NCBI RefSeq assembly: GCF_026241155.1 | Contig: NZ_JAPFGP010000007.1 | Location: forward strand, 1 to 64,000 | Direction of reading: 5' to 3' | DNA: 64,000 nt | Origin: Paucibacter sp. PLA-PC-4 | GTDB taxonomy: Bacteria; Pseudomonadota; Gammaproteobacteria; Burkholderiales; Burkholderiaceae_C | Shown: positions 38,290 to 48,885 of the stretch, piece after piece | Layout: each line of letters begins with the position of its first letter | Numbering within the stretch: the first letter of the stretch is position 1 | The notes under the pieces: generated by a model | Database searches by the model: none | Told to the model about the DNA's origin: nothing | Seen by the model: the letters and a program-made list of their open reading frames with translations, nothing else | Made by a program: the position numbers and the translations under genes

Positions 38290-39603
38290 ATGGCTGTCAC
38301 CGTCGAAACCCTCGAAAAGCTCGAACGCCGCATCACGCTCACGCTGGCGGCCGCTGACATCAACAGCGAAGTCGAGACCCGTCTGAAGAAGCTGGCCCGC
38401 ACGGTCAAGGCCGACGGCTTTCGCCCCGGCAAGGTGCCGATGAGCGTGGTCACCCAGCGTTATGGCTACTCGGTTCAGTACGAGGTCATGAACGACAAGC
38501 TGGGCGAGGCCTTCTCCAGCGCCGCCAACGAAGCCAAGCTGCGCGTGGCCGGCATGCCCCGCATCGCCCAGAAGGACGAGGCCGGCGAGGGCCAGATGGC
38601 GTTTGATGCCACCTTCGAGGTCTATCCCGAAGTCAAGATCGGCGATCTTTCGGCCGCTGAAGTCGAGCGCATCGGCAGCGAAGTGACCGATGCCGCGATC
38701 GACAAGACTGTCGAGATCCTGCGCAAGCAGCGCCGCACCTTTGCGCAGCGCGCCGCCGCCGAGGCTGCCAGCGACGAAGACCGCGTCACGATTGACTTCG
38801 AAGGCAAGATCGACGGCGAGCCCTTCGCCGGTGGCAAGGCCGAGGCCTTCCAGTTCATCATCGGCGAAGGCCAGATGCTGGAGGCCTTCGAGAAGGCCGT
38901 TCGCGGCATGAAGTCGGGTGAGTCCAAGACCTTCCCGCTGGCCTTCCCCGAGGATTACCACGGCAAGGACGTGGCTGGCAAGGAAGCCGATTTTCTGGTG
39001 ACCTTGAAGAAGATCGAGGCCCAGCACCTGCCTGAAGTGAACGAGGCGTTTGCCAAGTCGCTGGGCATCAAGGAAGCCACGGTCGAGGCGCTGCGTGCCG
39101 ACATCAAGAAGAACCTCGAGCGCGAAGTCAAGTTCCGCGTGCTGGCCCGCAACAAGGGCGCCGTGATGGACGCTCTGGTGTCTTCTGCCGAACTGGAGGT
39201 GCCGAATGCGCTGATCGCCAGCGAGACCGAGCGTCTGGTGGCCAATGCCCGCGAGGACCTGAAAAAGCGCGGCATCAAGGACGCCGAAAAGGCACCGATC
39301 CCCGAGGAGCTGTTCAAGCCCCAGGCCGAGCGCCGCGTGCGCCTGGGTCTGGTGGTGGCCGAGCTGGTGCGCGCCAACAATCTGCAGGCCAAGCCCGAGC
39401 AGTTGCAAGCTCACATCGAAGAGCTGGCGCAGAGCTACGAGAAGCCGGCTGAAGTGGTCCGCTGGTACCTGAGCGACCGCGAGCGTCTGGCCGAGGTCGA
39501 GGCTGTCGTGATCGAGAATAATGTGACGGACTTCGTGCTGTCCAAGGTCAAGGTCACCGACAAGGCCCTGCCGTTCGACGAGCTGATGGCGACTGCCAAC
39601 TGA
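38290..39603 (+). CDS. tig: Trigger factor, ribosome-associated chaperone
   Basis: A 437-residue peptidyl-prolyl isomerase that shelters nascent chains at the ribosome exit. The ribosome-binding motif is in the N-terminal domain ([19 protein letters not shown]), the FKBP-type domain spans about 150-245 ([50 protein letters not shown]), and the C-terminal helical cradle completes it. It lies 24 bp after tRNA-Leu and is followed by clpP, clpX and lon, the classic order. A terminator hairpin follows the stop. Confidence 0.97.
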   Translation: MAVTVETLEKLERRITLTLAAADINSEVETRLKKLARTVKADGFRPGKVPMSVVTQRYGYSVQYEVMNDKLGEAFSSAANEAKLRVAGMPRIAQKDEAGEGQMAFDATFEVYPEVKIGDLSAAEVERIGSEVTDAAIDKTVEILRKQRRTFAQRAAAEAASDEDRVTIDFEGKIDGEPFAGGKAEAFQFIIGEGQMLEAFEKAVRGMKSGESKTFPLAFPEDYHGKDVAGKEADFLVTLKKIEAQHLPEVNEAFAKSLGIKEATVEALRADIKKNLEREVKFRVLARNKGAVMDALVSSAELEVPNALIASETERLVANAREDLKKRGIKDAEKAPIPEELFKPQAERRVRLGLVVAELVRANNLQAKPEQLQAHIEELAQSYEKPAEVVRWYLSDRERLAEVEAVVIENNVTDFVLSKVKVTDKALPFDELMATAN

Positions 39604-39624
39604 GTGTTGGTCTGAGCTGAGCGC

Positions 39625-39662
39625 AAGGGCGCCGCGCCGCAAGGCCGGCGCCTTTGCCCTTT
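39625..39662 (+). terminator. Terminator-like hairpin after tig
   Basis: GGCGCCG (39628-39634) pairs with CGGCGCC (39646-39652), extended by AAG/TTT outer pairs, followed by a short CCCTTT tail. It is moderate in strength, so partial readthrough into clpP is likely. Confidence 0.55.
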
Positions 39663-39728
39663 CTGCGTCCCCCGTCTTGAAGCGACATAATCAGCCCCAA
39701 TAACAAAGCATCACTTGCGAGGAAATTC

Positions 39729-40337
39729 ATGAGCGCGCTGGAAACTAGCAATCTGGGCATGGTGCCCATCGTCATCGAACAGTCGGGCCGCGGCGAGCGC
39801 GCCTATGACATCTACAGCCGCCTGCTGCGTGAGCGCATCGTCTTCTTGGTCGGCCCGGTCAATGACGCGGTGGCCAATCTGGTGGTGGCCCAGCTGCTGT
39901 TCCTGGAAAGCGAAAATCCGGACAAGGACATTTCCCTGTACATCAACTCCCCCGGCGGCAGCGTCTCGGCCGGCATGTCGATCTTCGACACGATGAATTT
40001 CATCAAGCCCCAGGTGGCGACCCTGTGCATGGGCATGGCGGCGAGCATGGGTGCCTTCTTGCTGGCGGCCGGCGCCAAGGGCAAGCGCATGTCGCTGCCC
40101 AACGCCAAGATCATGATCCACCAGCCGCTGGGCGGCGCCCAGGGACAGGCCACCGACATTGAGATCCATGCCCGCGAGATCTTGAAGACCCGCGAGCAGC
40201 TCAATCGCATCCTGGCCGAGCGTACCGGTCAGAGCCTGGAGAAGATCCAGCTGGACACCGAGCGCGACTATTTCATGTCCGCTCCTGAGGCGCAGAGCTA
40301 CGGCCTGATCGATCAGGTGCTCGAAAAGCGCCCCTGA
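39729..40337 (+). CDS. clpP: ATP-dependent Clp protease proteolytic subunit
   Basis: A 202-residue serine peptidase that forms the tetradecameric barrel of ClpXP/ClpAP. The catalytic triad is visible: Ser106 ([11 protein letters not shown]), His131 ([14 protein letters not shown]) and Asp180 ([14 protein letters not shown]). The short N-terminal propeptide [33 protein letters not shown] is standard. It precedes its unfoldase partner clpX by 114 bp, in which there is a perfect hairpin. Confidence 0.97.
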   Translation: MSALETSNLGMVPIVIEQSGRGERAYDIYSRLLRERIVFLVGPVNDAVANLVVAQLLFLESENPDKDISLYINSPGGSVSAGMSIFDTMNFIKPQVATLCMGMAASMGAFLLAAGAKGKRMSLPNAKIMIHQPLGGAQGQATDIEIHAREILKTREQLNRILAERTGQSLEKIQLDTERDYFMSAPEAQSYGLIDQVLEKRP

Positions 40338-40367
40338 GCTCGGGGCCGGACTCAACTGGTGCTGGAT

Positions 40368-40395
40368 CGGGGCCCTTATTGACGCAAGGGCCCCG
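40368..40395 (+). terminator. Perfect hairpin between clpP and clpX
   Basis: CGGGGCCCTT (40368-40377) pairs perfectly with AAGGGCCCCG (40386-40395) around an 8-base loop. The following sequence, TCGGCGTTT, lacks a good T run, so it could be a weak terminator or an mRNA end-protecting structure that sets different levels for clpP and clpX. Confidence 0.5.
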
Positions 40396-40451
40396 TCGGC
40401 GTTTGAACTATCATCCCATCAGGCACTCACGCCCGAATTTGAAGTAGATCC

Positions 40452-41720
40452 ATGGCCGAGAAAAAAGGCAACTCCAGCGAAAAAGTCTTGTACTGCTCCT
40501 TCTGCGGCAAGAGCCAGCATGAGGTGAAGAAGCTTATCGCCGGCCCGTCGGTGTTCATTTGCGACGAGTGCATCGAGCTGTGCAACGACATCATTCGCGA
40601 TGAAGTGCCCGCCGACAGCACGCCGGCGCGCGCCAGCAAGTCCGATCTACCCGTACCCAGCGAGATCAAGGCGAGCCTGGATAACTATGTGATTGGTCAG
40701 GACGTCGCCAAGCGCACCTTGGCAGTGGCGGTGTACAACCACTACAAGCGCCTGCGCCACATGGCCGGCAACAAGGATTCGGTCGAGCTCTCCAAGAGCA
40801 ATATCCTCTTGATCGGCCCCACTGGCTCGGGCAAGACCCTGCTGGCTCAGACCTTGGCTCGTCTGCTGAACGTGCCCTTCGTGATCGCCGATGCGACCAC
40901 GCTGACCGAGGCGGGCTATGTTGGCGAGGATGTCGAGAACATCATCCAGAAGCTGCTGCAGAACTGCAACTACGACGTCGAGCGCGCCCAGCGTGGCATC
41001 GTCTACATCGACGAGATCGACAAGATCAGCCGCAAGGCCGACAACCCCTCCATCACCCGCGATGTCTCGGGTGAGGGCGTGCAGCAGGCCTTGCTGAAGC
41101 TGGTCGAAGGCACGATGGCCTCGGTGCCGCCGCAAGGCGGGCGCAAGCATCCGAATCAGGACTTCTTGCAGATCGACACGACCAACATCCTGTTCATCTG
41201 CGGTGGCGCCTTCGATGGTCTGGAAAAAGTCATCCAGAACCGCTCCGAGAAGTCGGGCATCGGCTTTGGCGCGACGGTCAAGACCAAGTCCGAGCGCCGC
41301 GTCTCCGAGGTGTTCCGCGAGGTCGAGCCTGAGGATCTGATCAAGTTCGGTCTGATTCCCGAGCTGGTCGGCCGTCTGCCAGTCGTGGCCACCTTGGGCG
41401 AGCTGACCGAGGACGCGCTGGTGCAGATTCTCACCGAGCCCAAGAACGCCTTGTTGAAGCAGTACCAGCAGCTGTTCGCGATGGACGGTGTGGAGCTGGA
41501 AGTGCGCCCCTCCGGCCTGGCGGCGATCGCTCGCAAGGCCCTGGCCCGCAAGACCGGTGCCCGCGGCCTGCGCTCCATCATGGAGCAGTCGCTGATCGAC
41601 ACCATGTTCGAACTGCCCGCCTTGGATGGTGTGGCCAAGGTGGTGCTGGACGAGCACAACATCGAGGAAGAGGCCAAACCCCTGCTCGTGTATCGCGAGC
41701 AGGCCAAGGCCAGCGCCTGA
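40452..41720 (+). CDS. clpX: Clp protease ATP-binding subunit ClpX
   Basis: A 422-residue AAA+ unfoldase that delivers tagged proteins to ClpP. The N-terminal C4 zinc finger (YCSFCGKSQ and [10 protein letters not shown]) binds adaptors and substrates. Walker A is [12 protein letters not shown] and Walker [10 protein letters not shown]; the ClpP-contacting IGF loop is present as GIGFGATV near residue 275. It lies between clpP and lon in the same direction. Confidence 0.97.
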   Translation: MAEKKGNSSEKVLYCSFCGKSQHEVKKLIAGPSVFICDECIELCNDIIRDEVPADSTPARASKSDLPVPSEIKASLDNYVIGQDVAKRTLAVAVYNHYKRLRHMAGNKDSVELSKSNILLIGPTGSGKTLLAQTLARLLNVPFVIADATTLTEAGYVGEDVENIIQKLLQNCNYDVERAQRGIVYIDEIDKISRKADNPSITRDVSGEGVQQALLKLVEGTMASVPPQGGRKHPNQDFLQIDTTNILFICGGAFDGLEKVIQNRSEKSGIGFGATVKTKSERRVSEVFREVEPEDLIKFGLIPELVGRLPVVATLGELTEDALVQILTEPKNALLKQYQQLFAMDGVELEVRPSGLAAIARKALARKTGARGLRSIMEQSLIDTMFELPALDGVAKVVLDEHNIEEEAKPLLVYREQAKASA

Positions 41721-41792
41721 TCTATCCTTCCCCTTCGGCGTCTTGCATTTACCCCCTCAGGCCGCAGATGGGCCTGAGAAAGAGAGGTTTTC

Positions 41793-44204
<2,412 letters not shown>

Positions 44205-44213
44205 GATTTGAAG

Positions 44214-44239
44214 CATGCAGGGCCGCGGGGCCTTGCATG
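44214..44239 (+). terminator. Terminator-like hairpin after lon
   Basis: CATGCAGGGCC (44214-44224) pairs with GGCCTTGCATG (44229-44239), with one G-U pair, around a 4-base loop. The T run after it is poor. Its right arm overlaps the candidate -35 of the tRNA promoter. Confidence 0.5.
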
Positions 44240-44262
44240 AGTTCTAAAATCCGGTATAGAAT
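44233..44262 (+). promoter_or_regulatory. Candidate sigma-70 promoter of the tRNA cluster
   Basis: TTGCAT (44233-44238) and TATAGA (44255-44260, 16-bp spacing) or TAGAAT (44257-44262, 18-bp spacing) lie about 75 bp before the first tRNA-Gly. Confidence 0.45.
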
Positions 44263-44334
44263 AGCTGCTTCAGCGCAAACGGCGCAGGATGATTGAAGAA
44301 ATTCAGAATCCAGCGAGCAGTGTGTTGAAACTAT

Positions 44335-44410
44335 GCGGGTGTAGCTCAGTTGGTAGAGCGCGACCTTGCCAAGGTCGAGGTCACGAGTTCGAGCCTCGTT
44401 ACCCGCTCCA
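44335..44410 (+). tRNA. tRNA-Gly(GCC), copy 1
   Basis: A 76-nt tRNA with acceptor GCGGGTG, anticodon loop TTGCCAA (anticodon GCC), T-loop GTTCGAGCC and an encoded CCA. Identical copies follow at 44579 and 44713. An 11-12-bp hairpin (from AAATGGGAAG at 44418) lies just behind it. Confidence 0.96.
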
Positions 44411-44417
44411 GGCATAT

Positions 44418-44443
44418 AAATGGGAAGCCCCGGCTTCCCATTT
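44418..44443 (+). terminator. Hairpin after the first tRNA-Gly
   Basis: AAATGGGAAGCC faces GGCTTCCCATTT nearly without a loop, giving at least a 10-bp stem. It may be a terminator or a 3'-processing structure; the same GGGAAGCC/GGCTTCCC core recurs in the hairpin after the third tRNA-Gly. Confidence 0.5.
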
Positions 44444-44494
44444 CCATCAGTACTTCACCATAAGTATTGGCGGTAGTGAAAATTTGATTTCTAA

Positions 44495-44568
44495 GGCGCG
44501 GTAGCAAAGCGGTTATGCCCCGGATTGCAAATCCGGTTAGTCCGGTTCGACTCCGGACCGCGCCTCCA
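44495..44568 (+). tRNA. tRNA-Cys(GCA)
   Basis: A 74-nt tRNA with acceptor GGCGCGG paired to CCGCGCC, anticodon loop ATTGCAAAT (anticodon GCA), T-loop GGTTCGACTCC and an encoded CCA. It lies between the first and second tRNA-Gly. Confidence 0.95.
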
Positions 44569-44578
44569 AGAATTCAAT

Positions 44579-44654
44579 GCGGGTGTAGCTCAGTTGGTAG
44601 AGCGCGACCTTGCCAAGGTCGAGGTCACGAGTTCGAGCCTCGTTACCCGCTCCA
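44579..44654 (+). tRNA. tRNA-Gly(GCC), copy 2
   Basis: Identical to the copy at 44335 over all 76 bases, including CCA. It begins 10 bases after tRNA-Cys. Confidence 0.96.
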
Positions 44655-44712
44655 GAAAACCGGTTCGCGCCGGGTTCGGCCACCAGGCTGGACAGAATGC
44701 GAAAATTGAAAT

Positions 44713-44788
44713 GCGGGTGTAGCTCAGTTGGTAGAGCGCGACCTTGCCAAGGTCGAGGTCACGAGTTCGAGCCTCGTTACCCGCTCCA
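44713..44788 (+). tRNA. tRNA-Gly(GCC), copy 3
   Basis: Identical to copies 1 and 2. It is followed within seven bases by a strong terminator. Confidence 0.96.
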
Positions 44789-44794
44789 AAATGA

Positions 44795-44820
44795 AAAGGG
44801 AAGCCTGATGGCTTCCCTTT
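44795..44820 (+). terminator. Rho-independent terminator of the Gly/Cys tRNA cluster
   Basis: AAAGGGAAGCC (44795-44805), loop TGAT, GGCTTCCCTTT (44810-44820), continuing ATCATTT. This is a perfect 11-bp stem. Confidence 0.85.
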
Positions 44821-45273
44821 ATCATTTCTGCTGCTGCCCAACTCCGTTGGGGTGGCCGCCGCGGCTTTGTACTGCGGCGTCTGCAGTGGCTGTCGCTTGC
44901 CTGCGTCGTGGTGGTGTCGTCCCACGCATCCTGATACGTGGATCGCCGAGAGCTCGATAGGCCCTCGCCAATACTCGCTGTGTATGGCCATCGTGCAGAT
45001 GGGCGATCGGCATTCCGCCCGGCCGAGGAGTTGTCCTCACCCTTGGTCAACGGGCGTTGGGGAAGGGTTGAGCGCAAGTTCCGCGCCTTGCAGACCGAAT
45101 TTGCCTTCTGATTGAATCACTTGGTGAAAATCAGGGGGGGCTTTCCGTCTACACGCTGATGGCTTGGGTGAGGGCGAGGGGGCGCGTTGCCAGAGTTCAG
45201 GCACGCAGATTTTGCGCCGCCCATGCTCAGGCGGCTCAAAGGTAGGCGTCGATTGATTTAGACTCTGCCTCGT
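44821..45273. other. Intergenic stretch of about 450 bp without a recognised gene
   Basis: Between the tRNA terminator and the intron-containing tRNA-Leu, several short open frames exist on both strands, but none has a credible start, a coherent composition or a recognisable product. TAGACT at about 45260, shortly before the tRNA-Leu start, could be the -10 box of that gene. I see no repeat or IS sequence here. Confidence 0.5.
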
Positions 45274-45587
45274 GCCTCGATGGTGAAATTGGTAGACACA
45301 GCGGACTTGAGAGCAATTTGAGCACCCAGGTGGGAAACCTCTGGCGTGAATCCCGTCAAAGTCGGCGAACCCCCTGGATCTTGGGTCCGAGGCAACGCCG
45401 AGCCAAGCCCCGCACGGGGAAGGTGTAGAGAGTGGACGGCGGGGGCCTAAAGCGTGACGACGCAATGGCCAAGGCGCATTCCAGACTCCGAACACAGCGC
45501 GGCTGTGGCAACGAAAGTTGTAGTGGGTACGAAAATCCGCCGCTTACCGAAAGGGGCGTACCGGTTCGACTCCGGTTCGAGGCACCA
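45274..45587 (+). tRNA. tRNA-Leu(UAA) interrupted by a group I intron
   Basis: Exon 1 is 45274-45308 (GCCTCGATGGTGAAATTGGT..., ending GCGGACTT) and exon 2 is 45531-45587 (starting AAAATCCGC, ending GGCACCA). Joined, they form a 92-nt type II tRNA: acceptor GCCTCGA/TCGAGGC, anticodon stem GCGGA/TCCGC with loop CTTAAAA (anticodon TAA), a long variable arm, T-stem ACCGG/CCGGT and encoded CCA. The split falls between U34 and A35, the same site as in cyanobacterial and plastid tRNA-Leu(UAA). Without intron removal no functional tRNA can form, so splicing would be needed for this UUA/UUG decoder unless a second copy exists. Confidence 0.93.
45309..45530 (+). ncRNA. Group I self-splicing intron, IC3-like
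   Basis: A 222-nt intron with no open reading frame. Core elements are recognisable and match the Azoarcus tRNA-Ile intron as I recall it: GTCAAAGTCGGCGAAC (P3/P4), GGCAACGCCGAGCCAAG (P6/P5 side), GAAGGTGTAGAGAGTGGACG (P7 side with the G-binding region) and CCTAAAGCG. P1 forms from exon CTT and intron GAG (45319 onward), giving the required U-G pair at the 5' splice site. P2 is CACCCAG...CTGGCGTG. P9 is CAAC-GAAA-GTTG, with a GNRA loop. The last intron base is G, as required. Catalysis is inferred from structure, not shown. Confidence 0.92.
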
Positions 45588-45890
45588 TCATTCTTAGCCG
45601 TGTGCGCACATTTCTCGGTGCGCATTTGGTTTGCCCAATATGCGTGACGGTCACGAGTTGCGGGATGAGCCAAGAGTCGCCCTCGCTTGAATCTGTCACC
45701 GCCGGGTGATACCGTCCGGGCGGCCTGCAGGGGCGCGAGTGGGGGGGGCGCTCGCGTTTGGCGGGGTGAAAGTGACGGTGAATACTGTTCACCTGATCTG
45801 AGCCCCTGTCTTCATGCTGCTCGGCGGGCGATTAGCGACTGTGCTGGCAACATGCCCGTCGAGGGCCATAACGACCAACGAGGGGTGGCA
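45588..45890. other. Intergenic region with two palindromes before the MFS gene
   Basis: There is no recognisable gene. TGCGCAC (45603-45609) pairs with GTGCGCA (45618-45624), followed by TTT, and may terminate the tRNA-Leu transcript. Farther on, GGTGAA-TACTG-TTCACC (45777-45793) is a perfect inverted repeat about 100 bp before the transporter start and could be an operator. Confidence 0.45.
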
Positions 45891-47177
45891 GTGGGACTGT
45901 TTGCGCAAGAGTTGCTGAATCCGGGCGTCAAGAAGCGCGAGGTGTTCGGCTGGTCGATGTATGACTTCGCCAACTCCGGCTACACCACGGTGGTGCTGAC
46001 CGCCGTCTACAACGCCTACTTCGTTGGTGTGATCGCGCAGTCCAGCGCTTCGGCCACCTTGCTGTGGACCTCGCTGATCGCACTGTCGAGCGTTCTGGTG
46101 ATGCTGATCATGCCGGCGCTGGGCGCTTATGCCGATGCGCGCGCGGCCAAGAAGCGGCTGCTGATGCTGATGACCACCGGCTGCGTCATCTCGACGATAG
46201 GGCTGGGCTTGGCCGGTCAGGGGCAGCTGGCTTGGGCCGCGCTGGCGGTTGTTGTGTCCAATACCTGCTATGCCTGCGGTGAGGCCTTGATTGGGGCGTT
46301 CCTGCCAGAACTGGCGCGGCGCGATTCGCTCGGGCGTGTGTCCGGCTGGGGATGGGCCTTCGGTTACTTCGGCGGCATGCTGGCTTTGGGCCTGAGTCTG
46401 GCCTATGTGCTGCATGCGCAGGCGGCCGGGATGAGCGCCAGCGAGTTCGTGCCGGTCACGATGTACATCACGGCTGGCGTCTATGCGCTGGCGGCGCTGC
46501 CGACCTTTTTGCTGCTGCGCGAGCGCGCCCAAGTTCAGACGAAGCCTGCGCCGGCTCAATCGGCGCTGGCTCGCTTGAAGGCGTCATGGCAGCGGGCACG
46601 TCGCTACCCCGATTTCATGCGCTTTCTGGTCTGCGGTGTCAGCTATCAGGCGGGCATTGCCGTGGTGATTGCCTTGGCAGCGGTGTATGCCGAGCAGACC
46701 CTGGGCTTCAAGCAGGCACAGACCATGGCCTTGGTGTTCCTGGTCAATATCGCGTCGGCGGTCGGGGCTTTTGTCTTCGGCTACTTCGAGGATCGTGTCG
46801 GTCATAGCCGGGCCTTGAAGGTCACCTTGCTGGGCTGGGTGGTGATGATCCTGCTGGCCTTTGTCGCCCAAGGCCCAGCGCTGTTCTGGGTGGCTGCCGT
46901 GCTGGCGGGCCTGTGCATGGGATCGAGCCAGTCCTGCGGCCGAGCGATGGTCGGTGCGCTGGCGCCACAGGCAAGCCTGGCAGAGTTTTTCGGTCTGTGG
47001 GCTTTTGCGACCCGGCTGGCGGCCGTCATCGGGCCGCTGACCTATGGCCTGGTGACCTGGCTGACGGCCGGTAATCACCGCCTGGCCATCCTCAGCACCG
47101 GCGTCTTCTTCTTGCTCGGCTGGTGGGTGTTGGCCGGCGTCAATGTGCAGCGCGGCGCGGCGGCTGCGCGCGCCTAA
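45891..47177 (+). CDS. MFS transporter, UMF1/ATG22-like family
   Basis: A membrane protein of about 428 residues with 12 predicted helices. The opening KKREVFGWSMYDFANSGYTTVVLTAVYNAYFVGVIA is the signature of the bacterial UMF1 (ATG22-like) major facilitator family. GRVSGWGWAFGYFGGMLALGL and CMGSSQSCGRAMVGALAPQASLAEFFGLWAFATRLAAVIGP are further family segments. The substrate is unknown; eukaryotic ATG22 exports amino acids. GTG 45891, five bases after GAGGGG, is preferred; ATG 45852 would add 13 residues. The last four bases overlap the convergent murI gene. Confidence 0.87.
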   Translation: MGLFAQELLNPGVKKREVFGWSMYDFANSGYTTVVLTAVYNAYFVGVIAQSSASATLLWTSLIALSSVLVMLIMPALGAYADARAAKKRLLMLMTTGCVISTIGLGLAGQGQLAWAALAVVVSNTCYACGEALIGAFLPELARRDSLGRVSGWGWAFGYFGGMLALGLSLAYVLHAQAAGMSASEFVPVTMYITAGVYALAALPTFLLLRERAQVQTKPAPAQSALARLKASWQRARRYPDFMRFLVCGVSYQAGIAVVIALAAVYAEQTLGFKQAQTMALVFLVNIASAVGAFVFGYFEDRVGHSRALKVTLLGWVVMILLAFVAQGPALFWVAAVLAGLCMGSSQSCGRAMVGALAPQASLAEFFGLWAFATRLAAVIGPLTYGLVTWLTAGNHRLAILSTGVFFLLGWWVLAGVNVQRGAAAARA

Positions 47178-47968
47178 ATGTGAATCTGGCGCGTTGATTG
47201 CGCGGCCCAGCCCATGGCGCTAGAGGCCAGGCGGCTCAGCACGGCGGAGTCGCCGGTGCTTTCCAGCGTCAGGCTCGGCACGCCGTCGCCGGCCCAGTAG
47301 CGCTGGGCCTGTTTGGCAACGGCCGCCTCGATCTTGAGGAGCTGGACCTCTGGGCCCAGTGCTTGCTGGAACAGGGGCTGGACCAGCGGGTAATGGGTGC
47401 AGCCCATCAGCACCGTGTCGACACCGGCCTCGCGCAGTGGCGCGCAGCAGCGCTCGATCAGGCCCCGCAGGGCCGGGCTGTCCAACTCACCTGTCTCGAT
47501 CAGGTCGGCCAGCCCGGGACAAGGCTGGCTGAAGACTTGGAAGCCTTGGGCATGAGCCTCAATCAAGGTCTGGTAGCGCGCGCTGGCGATGGTGGCCGGT
47601 GTGGCCAGCACGCCGATGCGGCCATTGCGGCTGGCGGCGACGGCTGGCTTGATGCCGGGTTCAATGCCGACGATGGGCAGCTCGGGCCAGCGCTCGCGCA
47701 AGGCGTTGACGGCGTGGGCGGTCGCGGTATTGCAGGCAACGACCAGCATCACCGCGCCACGGTTGAGCAGGTATTCGCCGATCACCAGGCTGCGCTTTGC
47801 GATGAAGTCGCTGCTTTTCTCGCCATACGGCGCATGAGCGGTGTCGGCCAGATAGTGCAGCGCCGCGTCCGGCAGTGCCTCGCGCAGCTCACGCAGCACG
47901 GTCAGGCCGCCGACACCGGAATCGAAAACACCCAAGCAGGGGGAAGGGGGGCGGGAGGTGCTTGTCAT
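47174..47968 (-). CDS. murI: Glutamate racemase
   Basis: Makes D-glutamate for peptidoglycan. The 264-residue protein has the two catalytic cysteines in VACNTATAHAVN and MGCTHYPLV, and the N-terminal Asp-Ser of GVFDSGVGGLTVLRELREALP. Length is typical. It converges on the MFS transporter with a four-base overlap of the ends, so no terminator separates them. The etfB operator region lies behind its start. Confidence 0.95.
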   Translation of the reverse strand: MTSTSRPPSPCLGVFDSGVGGLTVLRELREALPDAALHYLADTAHAPYGEKSSDFIAKRSLVIGEYLLNRGAVMLVVACNTATAHAVNALRERWPELPIVGIEPGIKPAVAASRNGRIGVLATPATIASARYQTLIEAHAQGFQVFSQPCPGLADLIETGELDSPALRGLIERCCAPLREAGVDTVLMGCTHYPLVQPLFQQALGPEVQLLKIEAAVAKQAQRYWAGDGVPSLTLESTGDSAVLSRLASSAMGWAAQSTRQIHI

Positions 47969-48102
47969 CAGGTTGCGCAGTCTAGTTTGTCGGGCCGCTC
48001 GTGCCCAAGACGTCGCTAGAATAGAACGGTCGTGCTATTTTTTCGGACATTTGACGCCAGGATGACTCAGCGTCGCCGGGGCTGGCCCGTAGAATCCGAT
48101 TA

Positions 48103-48112
48103 ACGTTAACGT
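48103..48112. promoter_or_regulatory. LiuR-like palindrome upstream of etfBA
   Basis: ACGTTAACGT, extended as TTAACGTTAACGTCAA, lies 22 bp before the etfB start. It resembles the motif of MerR-type LiuR regulators, which control branched-chain amino acid and fatty acid oxidation genes in Proteobacteria. The genes downstream fit that regulon. The assignment rests on remembered motif shape only. Confidence 0.45.
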
Positions 48113-48134
48113 CAATTAGCCTTGGAGTACTTCG

Positions 48135-48884
48135 ATGAAGGTCTTGGTTCCTGTCAAACGAGTGGTCGATTACAACGTCAAGGTGCGCGTCAAGAGCGAC
48201 GGCACCGGTGTGGACATCGCCAATGTGAAGATGTCCATGAACCCCTTCGACGAGATCGCCGTCGAAGAGGCGGTGCGCCTGAAGGAAAAAGGCGTGGTCA
48301 CCGAGGTGATCGCCGTCTCCTGCGGCGTGACCCAGTGCCAAGAAACCCTGCGCACTGCGATGGCCATCGGCGCCGACCGCGCCATCCTGGTCGAGACCGA
48401 CGCCGAGCTGCAGCCGCTGGCCGTGGCCAAGATCCTCAAGGCCCTGGTCGACAAGGAGCAACCGCAACTGGTGATCCTCGGCAAGCAGGCCATCGACGAC
48501 GATTGCAACCAGACCGGCCAGATGCTGGCCGCGCTGACCGGCCTGCCGCAGGGCACCTTTGCCTCCAAGGTCGAAGTCGCCGACGGCAAGGTTTCCGTGA
48601 CCCGCGAAGTCGACGGCGGCCTTGAGACCGTCAAGCTGAGCCTGCCGGCGGTCATCACGACCGACCTGCGCCTGAACGAGCCGCGCTACGTGACGCTGCC
48701 CAACATCATGAAGGCCAAGAAAAAGCAGCTCGACATCGTCAAGCCGGCCGATCTGGGCGTGGACGTGGCGCCGCGCATCAAGACCCTGAAGGTCGAGGAG
48801 CCGCCCAAGCGCAGCGCCGGCATCAAGGTGCCGGATGTGGCCACGCTGGTGAACAAGTTGAAGAATGAAGCGAAGGTGATCTGA
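48135..48884 (+). CDS. etfB: Electron transfer flavoprotein, beta subunit
   Basis: A 249-residue subunit of the heterodimer that takes electrons from acyl-CoA dehydrogenases and passes them to ETF-quinone oxidoreductase. The start [20 protein letters not shown] and the AMP-binding middle ([44 protein letters not shown]) are characteristic. It is separated from etfA by a single base and leads an operon with an acyl-CoA dehydrogenase. Confidence 0.96.
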   Translation: MKVLVPVKRVVDYNVKVRVKSDGTGVDIANVKMSMNPFDEIAVEEAVRLKEKGVVTEVIAVSCGVTQCQETLRTAMAIGADRAILVETDAELQPLAVAKILKALVDKEQPQLVILGKQAIDDDCNQTGQMLAALTGLPQGTFASKVEVADGKVSVTREVDGGLETVKLSLPAVITTDLRLNEPRYVTLPNIMKAKKKQLDIVKPADLGVDVAPRIKTLKVEEPPKRSAGIKVPDVATLVNKLKNEAKVI

Positions 48885-48885
48885 G

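Noticed and set aside
44220-45600. Integration site for a phage or island at the tRNA cluster
   Set aside because: No integrase and no direct repeat of a tRNA 3' end were seen; the three identical tRNA-Gly genes are full-length genes with their own spacers.
45356-45673. Minus-strand open frame of 105 codons across the tRNA-Leu exon 2 and intron
   Set aside because: It overlaps the group I intron core and tRNA sequence, whose structure explains the bases; the predicted protein has no recognisable features.
45687-45890. N-terminal extension of the MFS transporter
   Set aside because: The added residues are not like the family, there is no ribosome-binding site at the upstream ATG, and GAGGGG precedes GTG 45891.
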